A DNA stretch of 64,000 bases from Sphingobium sp. 66-54 (lineage in GTDB: Bacteria > Pseudomonadota > Alphaproteobacteria > Sphingomonadales > Sphingomonadaceae), in the NCBI GenBank assembly GCA_001899715.1, contig MKWI01000015.1:49994-113993 (forward strand), read 5' to 3'. The notes under the pieces are model-generated. The model ran no database searches and was not told the DNA's origin. It was given only the letters and a program-made list of their open reading frames with translations. The position numbers and the translations under genes are program-made. Below, piece by piece: positions 44,179 through 53,399 of the stretch (its first letter is position 1; the number at the start of each line of letters is the position of its first letter).

Positions 44179-44793
44179 TTAGCGTTTCAGGCTAACCGCC
44201 TCCCGCGCCAAAGCTTCCACCCTGGCGGGGTCGAGCGGTCCTTTAGGCACCACCCAACTCCCACCGACGCACCCCACGAACGGCTGGGAGAGCCAGTCCG
44301 GGGCGCTCTCGGCGGTGATGCCGCCGGTTGGGCAGAAGCGTACCTGCCCGAACGGCGCCGCCAGCGCCTTGAGGGCGGGCAGGCCGCCGCTGGTCGAGGC
44401 CGGGAAGAACTTGAATCGGTCGAGCCCCAGATCGAGCCCGCGCATGATGTCGCCTGCCGTTGCGGTGCCGGGCAGGAAGGCGGTGCTGGCGGCGATGGCG
44501 GCCTTTCCGAGCGGCGCTGTGAGGCCGGGCGAGACGATGAAGCGCGCACCTGCGGCCAGCGCGTCGTCGAGCATCTTCGGGTTCAGCACGGTGCCGGCGC
44601 CCACCACTGCGCCCGGCACCTGCGCCATTTCGCGCATCACATCGAGCGCGGCGGGCGTGCGCATCGTCACCTCCAGCACGGGCAGGCCGCCCGCCACCAG
44701 CGCCCGCGCCAGCGGTATCGCGTCCGCCACGTCGTCCACGATCAGCACCGGGATCACGGGCGCCAGCGCCATTATCTCATCGACGGTCATCAT
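44179..44793 (-). CDS. eda: 2-keto-3-deoxy-6-phosphogluconate aldolase
   Basis: Splits KDPG into pyruvate and glyceraldehyde-3-phosphate, the last Entner-Doudoroff step. The 204-residue product has LPVLEVTMRTPAALDVMREM with the catalytic glutamate, and DRFKFFPASTSGG with the Schiff-base lysine, plus VRFCPTGGI for phosphate binding. It starts with two consecutive ATG codons, the first overlapping the glk stop. Last gene of zwf-edd-glk-eda. Confidence 0.94.
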   Translation of the reverse strand: MMTVDEIMALAPVIPVLIVDDVADAIPLARALVAGGLPVLEVTMRTPAALDVMREMAQVPGAVVGAGTVLNPKMLDDALAAGARFIVSPGLTAPLGKAAIAASTAFLPGTATAGDIMRGLDLGLDRFKFFPASTSGGLPALKALAAPFGQVRFCPTGGITAESAPDWLSQPFVGCVGGSWVVPKGPLDPARVEALAREAVSLKR

Positions 44794-45779
44794 GGCTCCT
44801 TCCGCCCGTGCCCCATCTTCTCCCGCCACGCCGCTGCCGCACCGAAAAGGCCGATCTCCGGGTGGACCGCGATCCGCACGGGGATGGTGCGCATCAGCGT
44901 CTCGTAGCGCCCCTTGGCGGTGAAGCGGCCGTGGAAGCCGCTCTGCGTCAGCAGAAAATCGCGCATCCGCTGGGTCAGGCTGCCGGCCAGCACCACGGCA
45001 TGCGGTCCCTGCGCCAGCGCGAGATCGCCCGCGACCGAGCCATAAGAGAGGCATAGCCGCTCCAGCGCGGCGCGGGCGGCGCTGTCCGTGCCGTCGAGCG
45101 CGGCCTGCCACAGATCGGCATCGTCCATCAGCACAACCGGTTCGTGGCTGAGCGTCGCCATCGCCTTGTGGAGGTTGTTGAGGCCGGGCCCAGAGACGAT
45201 CCGTTCGACCGAAACGCGCAGATATTTGCCGCGCAGATAATCGAGAATACGGTCCTCCAGCGCATCGAGCGGAGCGAAATCGAGATGGCCGCCCTCGGTC
45301 GCGATAATGTGCGGCCGCCCGTCGTCATAGGCGATCAGCGCGACACCGAGCCCCGTGCCCGGCCCGATGACGGTGACGCCGCCATCGCGCGGGAATGGCC
45401 GATCCTCGCCGAACAGCAGCGGCAGATTCTCGGGCGACAAGCGCGAGACGGCGTGTGCGACCGCCTCGAAATCGTTGACCAATCGCACCTGCTTGAGGCC
45501 GAGTTCATCGGCCAGCGTCGCGGGGCGGATCACCCAGCTTGAGTTGGTGAGCTTGATCTGCGCCTGCGCGATCGGCGCAGCGAAGGCGATGGCGGCACCG
45601 TCCGGCAAATCACCGGCATCGTCCGCCGCGAAGGCGCGCCAGCAGGCGGCGAGGCTGGGGAAGTCCGCAACCTTATATTTGTGCACCGTGCCCAGCGTCG
45701 GCAGGCCGGCGGCGTCCAGTGTCGCGCGGGCGAAGCGGGCATTGGTCCCGCCGATATCGGCCGCGATAATCTCCCTCAC
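44790..45779 (-). CDS. glk: Glucokinase
   Basis: Phosphorylates glucose to glucose-6-phosphate for zwf. The 329-residue product has [15 protein letters not shown] (phosphate loop), [32 protein letters not shown] and [20 protein letters not shown], diagnostic of the proteobacterial Glk family. It overlaps edd and eda by 4 bases each. Confidence 0.94.
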   Translation of the reverse strand: MREIIAADIGGTNARFARATLDAAGLPTLGTVHKYKVADFPSLAACWRAFAADDAGDLPDGAAIAFAAPIAQAQIKLTNSSWVIRPATLADELGLKQVRLVNDFEAVAHAVSRLSPENLPLLFGEDRPFPRDGGVTVIGPGTGLGVALIAYDDGRPHIIATEGGHLDFAPLDALEDRILDYLRGKYLRVSVERIVSGPGLNNLHKAMATLSHEPVVLMDDADLWQAALDGTDSAARAALERLCLSYGSVAGDLALAQGPHAVVLAGSLTQRMRDFLLTQSGFHGRFTAKGRYETLMRTIPVRIAVHPEIGLFGAAAAWREKMGHGRKEP

Positions 45780-47605
45780 GCCTCGCGGTCCATCGCTGCC
45801 AATATGGGTGAAGCCCCCATTTCCGCCAGATCGCTGTTGTGGCGGAACAGGGCGAACAACTCGCGGCCAGTGTCATGCGCTGGCGGCGGCGCCTCGGCGG
45901 ACGTGCGGGCCGCCCACGCGGCGGCATCGACCAACGCGTCGAGATGCCCTTCCTGTGCGCAGACTCGCACTACGTCGCCATCGCGCAGCTTGCTGATGGG
46001 GCCGCCGCCCAGAGCCTCGGGCGAGAGGTGGATCGCGGCGGGCACCTTGCCGCTCGCGCCGGACATGCGTCCGTCCGTCACCAGCGCGACCTTGAAGCCG
46101 CGATCTTGCAACACGCCGAGCGGTGGGGTGAGCTTGTGCAGCTCGGGCATGCCATTGGCGCGCGGCCCCTGGAAGCGCACGACCACCACCACGTCACGAT
46201 CCAGCTCACCGGTCTTGAACGCGGCCATCACCTGATCCTGATCGGAAAACACCCGGCACGGCGCCTCGATCGTCCAGCGCGCCGGATCGACCGCGCTGGT
46301 CTTCATCACGCAGCGGCCGAGATTGCCGGCGAGCAGTTTCATGCCGCCGTCCGGGTTGAATGGGTTGGAGACCGGCCGCAGGATCGTGTCGTCGGCGGGT
46401 GCGGTCGGCGGCTGGTCCCACACCAGCGCATCGTCGACCAGCATCGGCATGCGGCCGTAATCGGTGAGGTCGGCCCGCGCGACCGTCATCACATCGCGAT
46501 GGAGCAGGCCATTGCGTATCAGTTCGCTGATGATCCACGCCATTCCGCCCGCCTGATGGAAGCGATTCACGTCGTCCGCGCCGTTGGGATAGACGCGCGC
46601 AAGCAGCGGCACCACCGAGGACAGCTCGGCGAGGTCGGTCCAGTCGATGACGATGCCGGCCGCGCGGGCGATGGCGGGCAGGTGGATGGCGTGATTGGTC
46701 GAGCCGCCGGTCGCCAGCAGGCCGATGGCGGCATTGACGATGGCCTTCTCGTCCACGCAATGGCCCAGCGGGCGATAATCGTCGCCATCCCAGCCAATGG
46801 CGGTGACGCGGTGGACGGCGGCGCGGGTCAGCTCCTGCCGCAGCCTGGTGCCGGGGGAGACGAAGGCGGCGCCGGGCATATGCAGGCCCATCACCTCCAT
46901 CATCATCTGGTTGCTGTTGGCGGTGCCGTAGAAGGTGCAGGTGCCCGGCGCGTGATAGCTGGCGGATTCCGATTCCAGCAGCTCCTCACGCCCCACCTTG
47001 CCCTCGGCATAGAGCTGGCGGATGCGCTGCTTTTCCTTGTTGGGCAGGCCGGATGGCATCGGGCCGGAGGGGACGAAGATGGTCGGCAGATGGCCGAAGC
47101 GCAGGCCCGCGATGAGCAGTCCCGGTACGATCTTGTCGCAGATGCCGAGCATCAACGCGCCCTCGAACATGGCGTGGCTGAGCGCCACGGCGGTCGAGAG
47201 CGCGATGGTATCCCGGCTGAACAGCGAGAGTTCCATGCCGGCCTGTCCCTGCGTCACGCCGTCGCACATCGCCGGCACGCCACCTGCCACCTGCGCCGTC
47301 GCGCCCACTTCGCGCGCGGCGATCTTGATCGCTTCCGGGTAGCGGCCATAGGGCTGATGGGCCGAGAGCATGTCGTTATAGGCGGTGACGATGCCGATGT
47401 TCATCGCGTCGCCGGCGCGGATCACCGGCTTGTCCTCGCCGCTTGCCGCGAAGGCGTGGGCGAGATTACCGCACGAGAGGTTGCCGCGATTGGTGCCGGC
47501 ATCCCGCCCGCGTTCGATCAGGTCGAGATAGCGCCGCCGCGTGGGCGCGCTGCGTTTGACGATCCGCTCGGTAACGGCGGCGATGGTATTATTGAGATCA
47601 GTCAT
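45776..47605 (-). CDS. edd: Phosphogluconate dehydratase
   Basis: Converts 6-phosphogluconate to KDPG using a 4Fe-4S cluster. The 609-residue product carries [60 protein letters not shown] and [20 protein letters not shown], the standard IlvD/Edd signatures with cluster cysteines. Length is typical of Edd. It overlaps zwf by 8 bases and glk by 4. Confidence 0.95.
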   Translation of the reverse strand: MTDLNNTIAAVTERIVKRSAPTRRRYLDLIERGRDAGTNRGNLSCGNLAHAFAASGEDKPVIRAGDAMNIGIVTAYNDMLSAHQPYGRYPEAIKIAAREVGATAQVAGGVPAMCDGVTQGQAGMELSLFSRDTIALSTAVALSHAMFEGALMLGICDKIVPGLLIAGLRFGHLPTIFVPSGPMPSGLPNKEKQRIRQLYAEGKVGREELLESESASYHAPGTCTFYGTANSNQMMMEVMGLHMPGAAFVSPGTRLRQELTRAAVHRVTAIGWDGDDYRPLGHCVDEKAIVNAAIGLLATGGSTNHAIHLPAIARAAGIVIDWTDLAELSSVVPLLARVYPNGADDVNRFHQAGGMAWIISELIRNGLLHRDVMTVARADLTDYGRMPMLVDDALVWDQPPTAPADDTILRPVSNPFNPDGGMKLLAGNLGRCVMKTSAVDPARWTIEAPCRVFSDQDQVMAAFKTGELDRDVVVVVRFQGPRANGMPELHKLTPPLGVLQDRGFKVALVTDGRMSGASGKVPAAIHLSPEALGGGPISKLRDGDVVRVCAQEGHLDALVDAAAWAARTSAEAPPPAHDTGRELFALFRHNSDLAEMGASPILAAMDREA

Positions 47606-49064
47606 GCCAACTTGCTCCGTCGCGCTCGATCAGCGCGATCCCTGCCGATGGGCCCCAGGTGCCGGCGGCATAGTGCACCACCTTCTGCTCGGCGTCCGTC
47701 CAGCTTCGCGTGATCGAGTCGATCCACGCCCATTGCGCCTCGACCTCGTCACGGCGCACGAACAATGTGGTGTCGCCCTCCAGAAAGTCGAGCAGCAGCC
47801 GTTCATAGGCGATGCGTCGTCGTTCGCCGGCGAAGGCGTGGGCCAGGCTGACGTCCAGTTCTACCTGCTCCAGCTTGACGCCGCCCCGGTCCAGACCCGG
47901 CCGCTTGGCCATCAGCGCGAGGCGGATATTTTCGTCCGGTTGCAGGCGAATGATGAGGCGGTTGGGCTCCACGTCGCCCCCCCGGCCGTTCCGCCCGAAG
48001 ATGCTGTGCGAGACCGGCTTGAACTGGATGAGGATCTCGGACTGGCGCTCGGGCATGCATTTGCCGGTACGCAGGTAGAAGGGCACCCCGGTCCAGCGCC
48101 AGTTGTCGATATGGGCCTTTAGCGCCACGAACGTCTCGGTGTCGGACGGGTGGCCCAGTTCCTCGGCATAGCCGGAGACGAGTTTGCCCTTCACCGCGCC
48201 GTCGCGATACTGGCCGCGCACGCTGTGGGTGCGCACCGTTTCGGCATCCATGGGCCGCAGCGAGCGCAGCACTTTCACCTTTTCGTCACGTACCGCCGTC
48301 GAATCCATCCGGGCCGGCGGCTCCATGGCGATGATCGAAAGGATCTGGAGGACATGGTTCTGCACCATATCCTTCAGGGCGCCGACCCCGTCGTAATAGG
48401 AGACGCGCCCCTCCAGCCCCACCGTCTCGGCGACAGTGATCTGGACATGGTCGATCGCGCTGGCATTCCATAGCGGCTCGAACAATCGGTTGGCGAAGCG
48501 CAGTGCCAACAGGTTCTGCACCGTCTCCTTGCCGAGATAATGATCGACGCGGAAGATCCGGGACTCGCTGAACAGGTCGCCGATGGCGTCGTTGACCGCG
48601 CGCGAGGAGGCGAGGTCCTGCCCAATCGGCTTCTCCATCGCGATGCGCGTGGCCGGGCCGACCAGACCGGCGGCTGCCAGCCCCTGCGCCGTTGGGGCAA
48701 ACAGAGATGGCGGGGTGGAGAGATAGAAGGCCATTGGTCTATCGCCCAACGCCCTGGCCCGCTCGGCCAGCGCGGCGAACTGCGCTGCGTCGCCCGCCGA
48801 CACCGGACAATAGCCGATCATGCCGAAGAACGTCGCGATCCGATCCTCATCGAGCAATTCGGCCTGTGCATAGGTGCCGAGCGCCTCGCGGATCGTCGCG
48901 TGGAACGCCGCATCGTCCATCTCGGTGCGCCCGGAGGCGAGGATGTGGAACGGCTCGGGCAGCAATCCATCGCACAGCAGGTGATAGAGCGAGGGGAAAA
49001 TCATACGGTGCGCCAGATCGCCCGTCGCGCCGAACAGGATCAGGGTCGTGGATTTGTCCGTCAA
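47598..49064 (-). CDS. zwf: Glucose-6-phosphate 1-dehydrogenase
   Basis: Entry enzyme of the Entner-Doudoroff and pentose phosphate routes. The 488-residue product starts [20 protein letters not shown] (nucleotide fold), has [14 protein letters not shown] and [20 protein letters not shown] with the catalytic His region. TTG at 49064 preceded by AGGCGG is the best start; ATG 49097 adds 11 unconserved residues. The downstream gene is edd directly, with no 6-phosphogluconolactonase gene in the operon. Confidence 0.94.
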   Translation of the reverse strand: MTDKSTTLILFGATGDLAHRMIFPSLYHLLCDGLLPEPFHILASGRTEMDDAAFHATIREALGTYAQAELLDEDRIATFFGMIGYCPVSAGDAAQFAALAERARALGDRPMAFYLSTPPSLFAPTAQGLAAAGLVGPATRIAMEKPIGQDLASSRAVNDAIGDLFSESRIFRVDHYLGKETVQNLLALRFANRLFEPLWNASAIDHVQITVAETVGLEGRVSYYDGVGALKDMVQNHVLQILSIIAMEPPARMDSTAVRDEKVKVLRSLRPMDAETVRTHSVRGQYRDGAVKGKLVSGYAEELGHPSDTETFVALKAHIDNWRWTGVPFYLRTGKCMPERQSEILIQFKPVSHSIFGRNGRGGDVEPNRLIIRLQPDENIRLALMAKRPGLDRGGVKLEQVELDVSLAHAFAGERRRIAYERLLLDFLEGDTTLFVRRDEVEAQWAWIDSITRSWTDAEQKVVHYAAGTWGPSAGIALIERDGASWHD

Positions 49065-49248
49065 AGGTGCCGCCTTTCCCGGTTGCTGGCGCTGCACGTG
49101 GCCGCCCCGGATATCGCATGGCTGCTTCTATGGGCAGAGCATCATCGACGCAACCGAGCCTATGGTCGGAGGGGGATGACAATGATGGTGCGCAAAGCGC
49201 TGGACGCGCTCGCCCTGCCTGGCTTATTGGCGAGCGCTCACTGGCCGT

Positions 49249-49287
49249 GCGGGCGTGGTGAAATTGGTAGACGCGCCGGACTCAAAA
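49249..49287 (+). pseudogene. 5' half of a tRNA-Leu(CAA) gene, cut at the anticodon loop
   Basis: The 39 bases are the acceptor 5' strand, D-arm and 5' half of the anticodon arm of tRNA-Leu, ending CCGGACTCAAAA. From 49288 the sequence is unrelated; no 3' half follows. It matches the intact tRNA-Leu at 49445 over exactly the same 39 positions with four differences. The breakpoint at the anticodon loop is the classic crossover site of tyrosine recombinases, suggesting the left boundary of an integrated element. Confidence 0.82.
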
Positions 49288-49394
49288 AGTGGTTTGTCTA
49301 CCATATCCACAGGTTTTGCGACGGGCCGAAAGTGTAGTAAGTCGAGTGGGTTAGAGAGATAGGAGTTTACGCCGCCGGAGTTCAAAAATCGCGC

Positions 49395-49414
49395 TAGGTG
49401 CAGTATAGGTGCAG
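49395..49414. repeat. Pair of 9-bp direct repeats beside the tRNA genes
   Basis: TAGGTGCAG occurs at 49395-49403 and again at 49406-49414, an 11-base period. Short direct repeats of helical spacing close to an attachment site may be integrase arm-type sites. This is positional inference only. Confidence 0.4.
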
Positions 49415-49444
49415 AGAGCGACGGCTAGAATCGGCGGCAAATGT

Positions 49445-49529
49445 GCGGGTGTGGTGGAATTGGTAGACGCGCTGGATTCAAAATCCAGTTCCGAGAGGAG
49501 TGCCGGTTCGACCCCGGCCACCCGCACCA
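49445..49529 (+). tRNA. tRNA-Leu (anticodon CAA)
   Basis: A complete 85-base class II tRNA with acceptor stem GCGGGTG/CACCCGC, D-arm, anticodon stem CTGGA/TCCAG around loop TTCAAAA (anticodon CAA), long variable arm, T-loop GGTTCGACCCC and encoded CCA (527-529 of the line, ending at 49529). A short T-run follows and may terminate it. It likely replaces the function of the broken tRNA-Leu(CAA) at 49249. Confidence 0.95.
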
Positions 49530-49943
49530 TCTCTTTTTTAGTCATGTCTACACCTCCTAACATCTTGACTAGCGCGTCGACGATGCGGTCAAGCAGTGGT
49601 CGCTCCTGCCCGCACCATGCGGGTCATTGGGCCCCCTCTGTGATTGGCATGAGTGCTTCATCGGGCTCCGTGATTTGAGCCGGCGACTTTCACGATCGGC
49701 TCAGAACTGCTGTCCTGCTTTCAGAGTCTAACCATCGTCGCTGTACTTTTGCCTGAGAGTTCCCAGGGTGGTTGCTCTGTCGGCGCCGATTAAGAAAACT
49801 CAAGCTATCTCTCGCGCTGGAAAGAATGCAGCGCATTTCTATTTAACCTATCAAGCTGGATATTGATTAAATCCTATCTTGTGTTGACCGAGGAATTAAA
49901 CGGTTTCAATATTAGTGTTCAATGTTGTTAGGTGGTGCGAGTC
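49530..49943. other. Intergenic region upstream of the first island AraC gene
   Basis: About 410 bases. It holds the orphan glycine riboswitch on the - strand (49739-49820) and a conspicuously A+T-rich stretch (about 49790-49930) likely to contain the promoters for the riboswitch transcript and for the AraC gene. On the - strand downstream of the riboswitch there is only a broken frame, with a TGA in the middle, reading into the tRNA. Confidence 0.6.
49739..49820 (-). promoter_or_regulatory. Glycine riboswitch aptamer (singlet), without an evident target gene
   Basis: Read on the - strand, the conserved glycine aptamer elements occur in order: GCGCGAGAGA (49817-49808), GGCGCCGA (from 49787), GAGCAA (49777-49772) and CUCUCAGGCAAAAGUAC (49759-49743). 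These are the invariant core pieces of gcvT-type aptamers. No second full aptamer follows. Downstream on this strand there is no intact gene before the tRNA, whereas glycine riboswitches normally precede gcv or glycine-transport genes. The recognition is by motif; folding was done by eye. Confidence 0.8.
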
Positions 49944-50624
49944 ATGGAGTCTGCAGCTGCACAGGTAGGGTGTCTTCGTCGGACCTCGCTCTCCGTCAGC
50001 GATGTTGAAGGCCGGCACCGCGAGATGATTGTCGGCGACCGCTCCACCTGGTCTTTCAGGGTCCACTACCATTCCGGCGACGAGATCGTGCACATGCTTG
50101 CCGGACGAGCCATGCTGAGAATCGGGCAATCCGCGCGCAGGGTCGAGGCGGGTGAGACCGTTGTTGTGCCGGCCGGCGTGGTTCACCGCTTCGAGGCACT
50201 TGATCAACTCGGCTGGGGCTTTGTCTCCGAATTCGTCGCGCCGGGAGCCGAAGGTCCAGGTCCTGCCAAAACTGAAAGCAGCCTGATCGCTGGAGTCCGT
50301 GCGATGTTGGAAGATCGCTATTCGTTGCGGACGGACGTCGCGCAAATTGCCGATGCCTGCGCAATGTCGAAGGGCTATCTGTCTCGCCGGTTTCGGCAGG
50401 AGTCCGGGATCAGCCTTCACGATTTTCACATGCTGATCGCTCTGCACAATGCCAAATCCATGCTGAAGGGCGGTTCTTCCATTGTCGAAGCTGCCCTCGA
50501 TGCAGGCTTCTATGATCAAGCCCATCTGACGCGCGAGTTCGTCCGAACCTACGGCTTCACGCCAGGAGTTTTTCGCGCGGCCTGGCAAAGCGCGCCGCGT
50601 CTGCCTTCCCTGACTCATCACTAA
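49944..50624 (+). CDS. AraC-family regulator with cupin sensor domain
   Basis: A 226-residue regulator: N-terminal cupin (FRVHYHSGDEIVHMLAGRAM, GETVVVPAGVVHRFEALDQL) and C-terminal AraC DNA-binding domain (DVAQIADACAMSKGYLSRRF, IVEAALDAGFYDQAHLTREF). Such cupin-AraC proteins usually control adjacent catabolic or transport genes. It faces the DUF3100 gene and lies close to the M20 operon, both likely targets. ATG 49944 is chosen; in-frame GTG codons lie at 49932 and 49935. Confidence 0.86.
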   Translation: MESAAAQVGCLRRTSLSVSDVEGRHREMIVGDRSTWSFRVHYHSGDEIVHMLAGRAMLRIGQSARRVEAGETVVVPAGVVHRFEALDQLGWGFVSEFVAPGAEGPGPAKTESSLIAGVRAMLEDRYSLRTDVAQIADACAMSKGYLSRRFRQESGISLHDFHMLIALHNAKSMLKGGSSIVEAALDAGFYDQAHLTREFVRTYGFTPGVFRAAWQSAPRLPSLTHH

Positions 50625-50663
50625 CCCGCACCGACCGGAGGCCAATCAGCGCGAGGCGCTCGC

Positions 50664-52019
50664 TCAGGCATGCGAGCCCAGGAATAACTGCGCAATGAAG
50701 GCGCCGCCGAGGAACGTGCCTGCGTTCGCAGCCAGCGATACCACCACGATGCGCCAGCCCAGTTTACGAAACGCCGGCAGGTCCTTGGCGACCGAAAGCC
50801 CTGCTAGCGAAATCACCGGAGTAGCCAGCGCCAGGAAGTTGATGCGCCCGGTAAGTGGCGCGATCTCGGCAGCATAGGGCATCGATGGATGGGTCAACCC
50901 CATGGCCACGAGCGAGACCCAGAGGACTGCTGGAACGACGCCTCGGGTGAGCTTGTAGATCGCGTAGCCGATCGCGACGCAGCACAGGATGATTCCAAGT
51001 CCCGCCAGCGTTGAGGCGTCGGGCGCCGTTTTGAAGGCGATGTTGTTGGCCGCCAGGGAGATTAAACCGACGCCTACCCAGATCATGAAGATCTCGACCA
51101 AGGAGATTCTGTCCGCCGACTCCGACGCGTTGTTGACCTCGGAGATATCGCCACCGGATGCCTCGACCACGGAGCTGCCCTTGGCGCGGCCGAGAATGGG
51201 TTCGAGCACGCCATATGCCCAAACGGTGAAGGGCAAGGACAGAAACAGCGTGAAATAGGTCCCGATCGTCGTGGTGATCAGATTGCTGGCTGCCGCGAAG
51301 GCGGCAACTTCCTTGGCCATTTCCGGCGTCTGTTGCGCGGCGATCGCGCCGGAGGCCGCTGCCATCAGACTGCCCGACCCCATGCCCGCTCCCATCGCCA
51401 GGGCATGGGGGTGGAAGATACCGATCCCTGTGACGAGGGAAGCGAAGAGGGCGATGAAGACCGTCCCGAACACGGTGCCGGTGATGTATTCGGCCAGGAC
51501 GCCGTGCCCCTCCGGGCTCGACATCCCGTAGCGCTCGCCGATGATAGCGAGACTGGGTTCACGCCCGACGGAGAAGGTCGCGCCAATCGCTTCCCGTTTG
51601 ATGCCGAGCAGAAGCGCGATCGGCAACCCGATGACCGCAGTTCCGAAAAAGTGGCCGAACTCCTGGAAGGCAAGCGACCAGCCGGAGGACAGGATTTTAG
51701 GAAGCGATCCGCCAACGAGAAGACCAAGCTTGGCGATGAAGAGCAGCAGGGCGAATTGCAGGGCGACGCTGGCGAGGCGCTGAGCCCCCAGATCGATCCG
51801 CAATGCTGGAGGAAGCCGCGGCGACGTGATGCCCCAGGCTGCCCCGATCAGCAACGCCCATAGGAAAGGCAGCATAATGATCCGGTAGCTGCCGCCGAGC
51901 GGGATCGTTGCAGAGCCCACGAATTCAGCCAGCACGACGCAGACCGCCGTGCAGATTAATAGCTTGACCAGTAGTGGCCAGTGTACTGCCGGCGAACCGG
52001 CCGCGAGCTTCACTTCCAT
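50664..52019 (-). CDS. DUF3100 multi-pass membrane protein (putative transporter)
   Basis: A 451-residue polytopic inner-membrane protein with about ten or more hydrophobic segments. It begins MEVKLAAGSPAVHWPLLVKL and includes ATIPLGGSYRIIMLPFLWAL, FSVGREPSLAIIGERYGMSS and HALAMGAGMGSGSLMAAASG, which I recognise as DUF3100. The glycine-rich re-entrant-like stretches suggest transport. It is divergent from the M20 operon across 205 bases, a layout expected for uptake of that operon's substrate. ATG 52019 has a GGGGAG site; the extension to 52319 was rejected. Confidence 0.78.
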   Translation of the reverse strand: MEVKLAAGSPAVHWPLLVKLLICTAVCVVLAEFVGSATIPLGGSYRIIMLPFLWALLIGAAWGITSPRLPPALRIDLGAQRLASVALQFALLLFIAKLGLLVGGSLPKILSSGWSLAFQEFGHFFGTAVIGLPIALLLGIKREAIGATFSVGREPSLAIIGERYGMSSPEGHGVLAEYITGTVFGTVFIALFASLVTGIGIFHPHALAMGAGMGSGSLMAAASGAIAAQQTPEMAKEVAAFAAASNLITTTIGTYFTLFLSLPFTVWAYGVLEPILGRAKGSSVVEASGGDISEVNNASESADRISLVEIFMIWVGVGLISLAANNIAFKTAPDASTLAGLGIILCCVAIGYAIYKLTRGVVPAVLWVSLVAMGLTHPSMPYAAEIAPLTGRINFLALATPVISLAGLSVAKDLPAFRKLGWRIVVVSLAANAGTFLGGAFIAQLFLGSHA

Positions 52020-52223
52020 TCCCCGCTCCCCTTGTTTTTGCGGTCGAGCGAGGGCGACGGCCTTCACTTCAATCGGGGAATAATTGCCGCTGGGGAAAGC
52101 GGCCGTCTTGTATGAAAGGAACCTCGTAAGGAAGGGCTCGGCGACGCTCTCCGCGGCAGGGCATATCTGTACAAGAAACGCCTTTGGTTTTGACCTAGCG
52201 TAATTGAACACAGGGGACAAACC

Positions 52224-53399
52224 ATGCAGAAGAATGACCTCATCGATCAGATCCTGCCGGATGTTCTGGCCTGGCAGCGTGAGATCCATGCCAATCCGGA
52301 ACTCGGCTTCGAAGAACACGCAACCTCAAATCTTATCGCGGAGAAGCTCGCGGAATTCGGCCTTGAGGTGTATCGAGACGTTTCCGCCACCGCGGTCGTC
52401 GGTGTGCTCAGCGCCGGCTCTGGCGACCGGAAGATCATGTTCCGGGCGGAGCTCGATGCCTTGCCTGTGAAGGAAGATACCGGTCTGGTACACAGCTCCC
52501 GCGTCGAGGGTGTGATGCATGCGTGCGGTCATGACGCTCACAGTGCCATGCTGCTGGGGGCAGCCAAATTGCTGTCACAGACCCGCGAATTCGACGGCAC
52601 GATCTACTTCGTCTTCCAGCCGGCCGAGGAGGTCCTCGGCGGCGGAAAGCAGCTTGTAGCAGATGGGCTGTTCAAGCGCTTCCCGGCTCAATCCGTCTTT
52701 TCGCAGCATAGCTGGCCGGGCCTGAAGGAAGGCAGCGTCATAGCGACCTCGGGGCCGTTCATGGCGGCCGTCGACGACTTCACCCTCACCTTCAGTGGCA
52801 ACGGTGCCCATGCCGCGATGCCAGAGCTGGGCGACGACCCGGTCCTGGCATCGGCCGAGTTCATTTCAGCAGTGCAGCGCGTCGTCAGCCGGTCGGTCAA
52901 TCCGCTGGAAGCGCTGGTTTTGTCGATCACGCAGGTCCATGGCGGCTCGATCAACAACATCGTGCCTGATCGGATGGAGCTGCAGGGCACAGCGCGCTTC
53001 TTCACCCCCGCCTTTTCCGACCATGTCGAGAGGCAGTTGCACAAGATCGCCGGCGGCATCGCGCAGTCGCACGGAGTGGCCTACGCGCTCGACTATCGGA
53101 AAGGCTATCCCGCGGTCATCAATACCGAGGGCGGCGCCGCTGCCGTTCGGCGGGCGGCCGGCACCTTCCTCCCGGATGACCGGATCATCACGAACCAGCC
53201 TCCGACACTCGGCTGCGAGGATTTCGCCTTCATGCTCAACGCCGTCGGCGACGGCGCGCATATCTGGCTCGGTGCTGGCGAAGTTGGCCCGCGCGCCGGC
53301 CTTCACGGCGACCAGTTCGTGTTCAACGACAAGCTGTTTCCGCTGGGCCTGCGACTCTGGCAGAGCCTGGCGGGCACGCTACTGCCGCGAGGCGCGTGA
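52224..53399 (+). CDS. M20-family amidohydrolase (N-acyl amino acid/hippurate hydrolase type)
   Basis: A dinuclear-zinc amidohydrolase of 391 residues: IHANPELGFEEHATSNLIAE, FRAELDALPVKEDTGL, HACGHDAHSAMLLGAAKLLS with metal ligands, FQPAEEVLGGGKQLVADGLF, and TLGCEDFAFMLNAVGDG. The family removes acyl groups from N-acyl amino acids, hippurate or auxin conjugates. It is the first gene of the operon with the alpha-oxoamine synthase-like and DUF2817 genes (TGATG overlap). AGGGGA precedes the ATG. Confidence 0.9.
   Translation: MQKNDLIDQILPDVLAWQREIHANPELGFEEHATSNLIAEKLAEFGLEVYRDVSATAVVGVLSAGSGDRKIMFRAELDALPVKEDTGLVHSSRVEGVMHACGHDAHSAMLLGAAKLLSQTREFDGTIYFVFQPAEEVLGGGKQLVADGLFKRFPAQSVFSQHSWPGLKEGSVIATSGPFMAAVDDFTLTFSGNGAHAAMPELGDDPVLASAEFISAVQRVVSRSVNPLEALVLSITQVHGGSINNIVPDRMELQGTARFFTPAFSDHVERQLHKIAGGIAQSHGVAYALDYRKGYPAVINTEGGAAAVRRAAGTFLPDDRIITNQPPTLGCEDFAFMLNAVGDGAHIWLGAGEVGPRAGLHGDQFVFNDKLFPLGLRLWQSLAGTLLPRGA

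Noticed and set aside
45839..47713. 624-codon + strand ORF opposite edd/zwf
   Set aside because: Complement of the clearly functional edd and zwf genes; histidine/arginine-rich composition typical of antisense frames in high-GC DNA. Similar antisense frames elsewhere were discarded for the same reason.
49351..49545. - strand ORF starting MTKKEMVRVAGVEPA with an excellent AGGAGGTG ribosome site
   Set aside because: It reads straight through the antisense of tRNA-Leu (49445-49529), a frequent artefact in genome annotation. The good SD is noted, and it is the only short ORF downstream of the riboswitch, but coding is unsupported.
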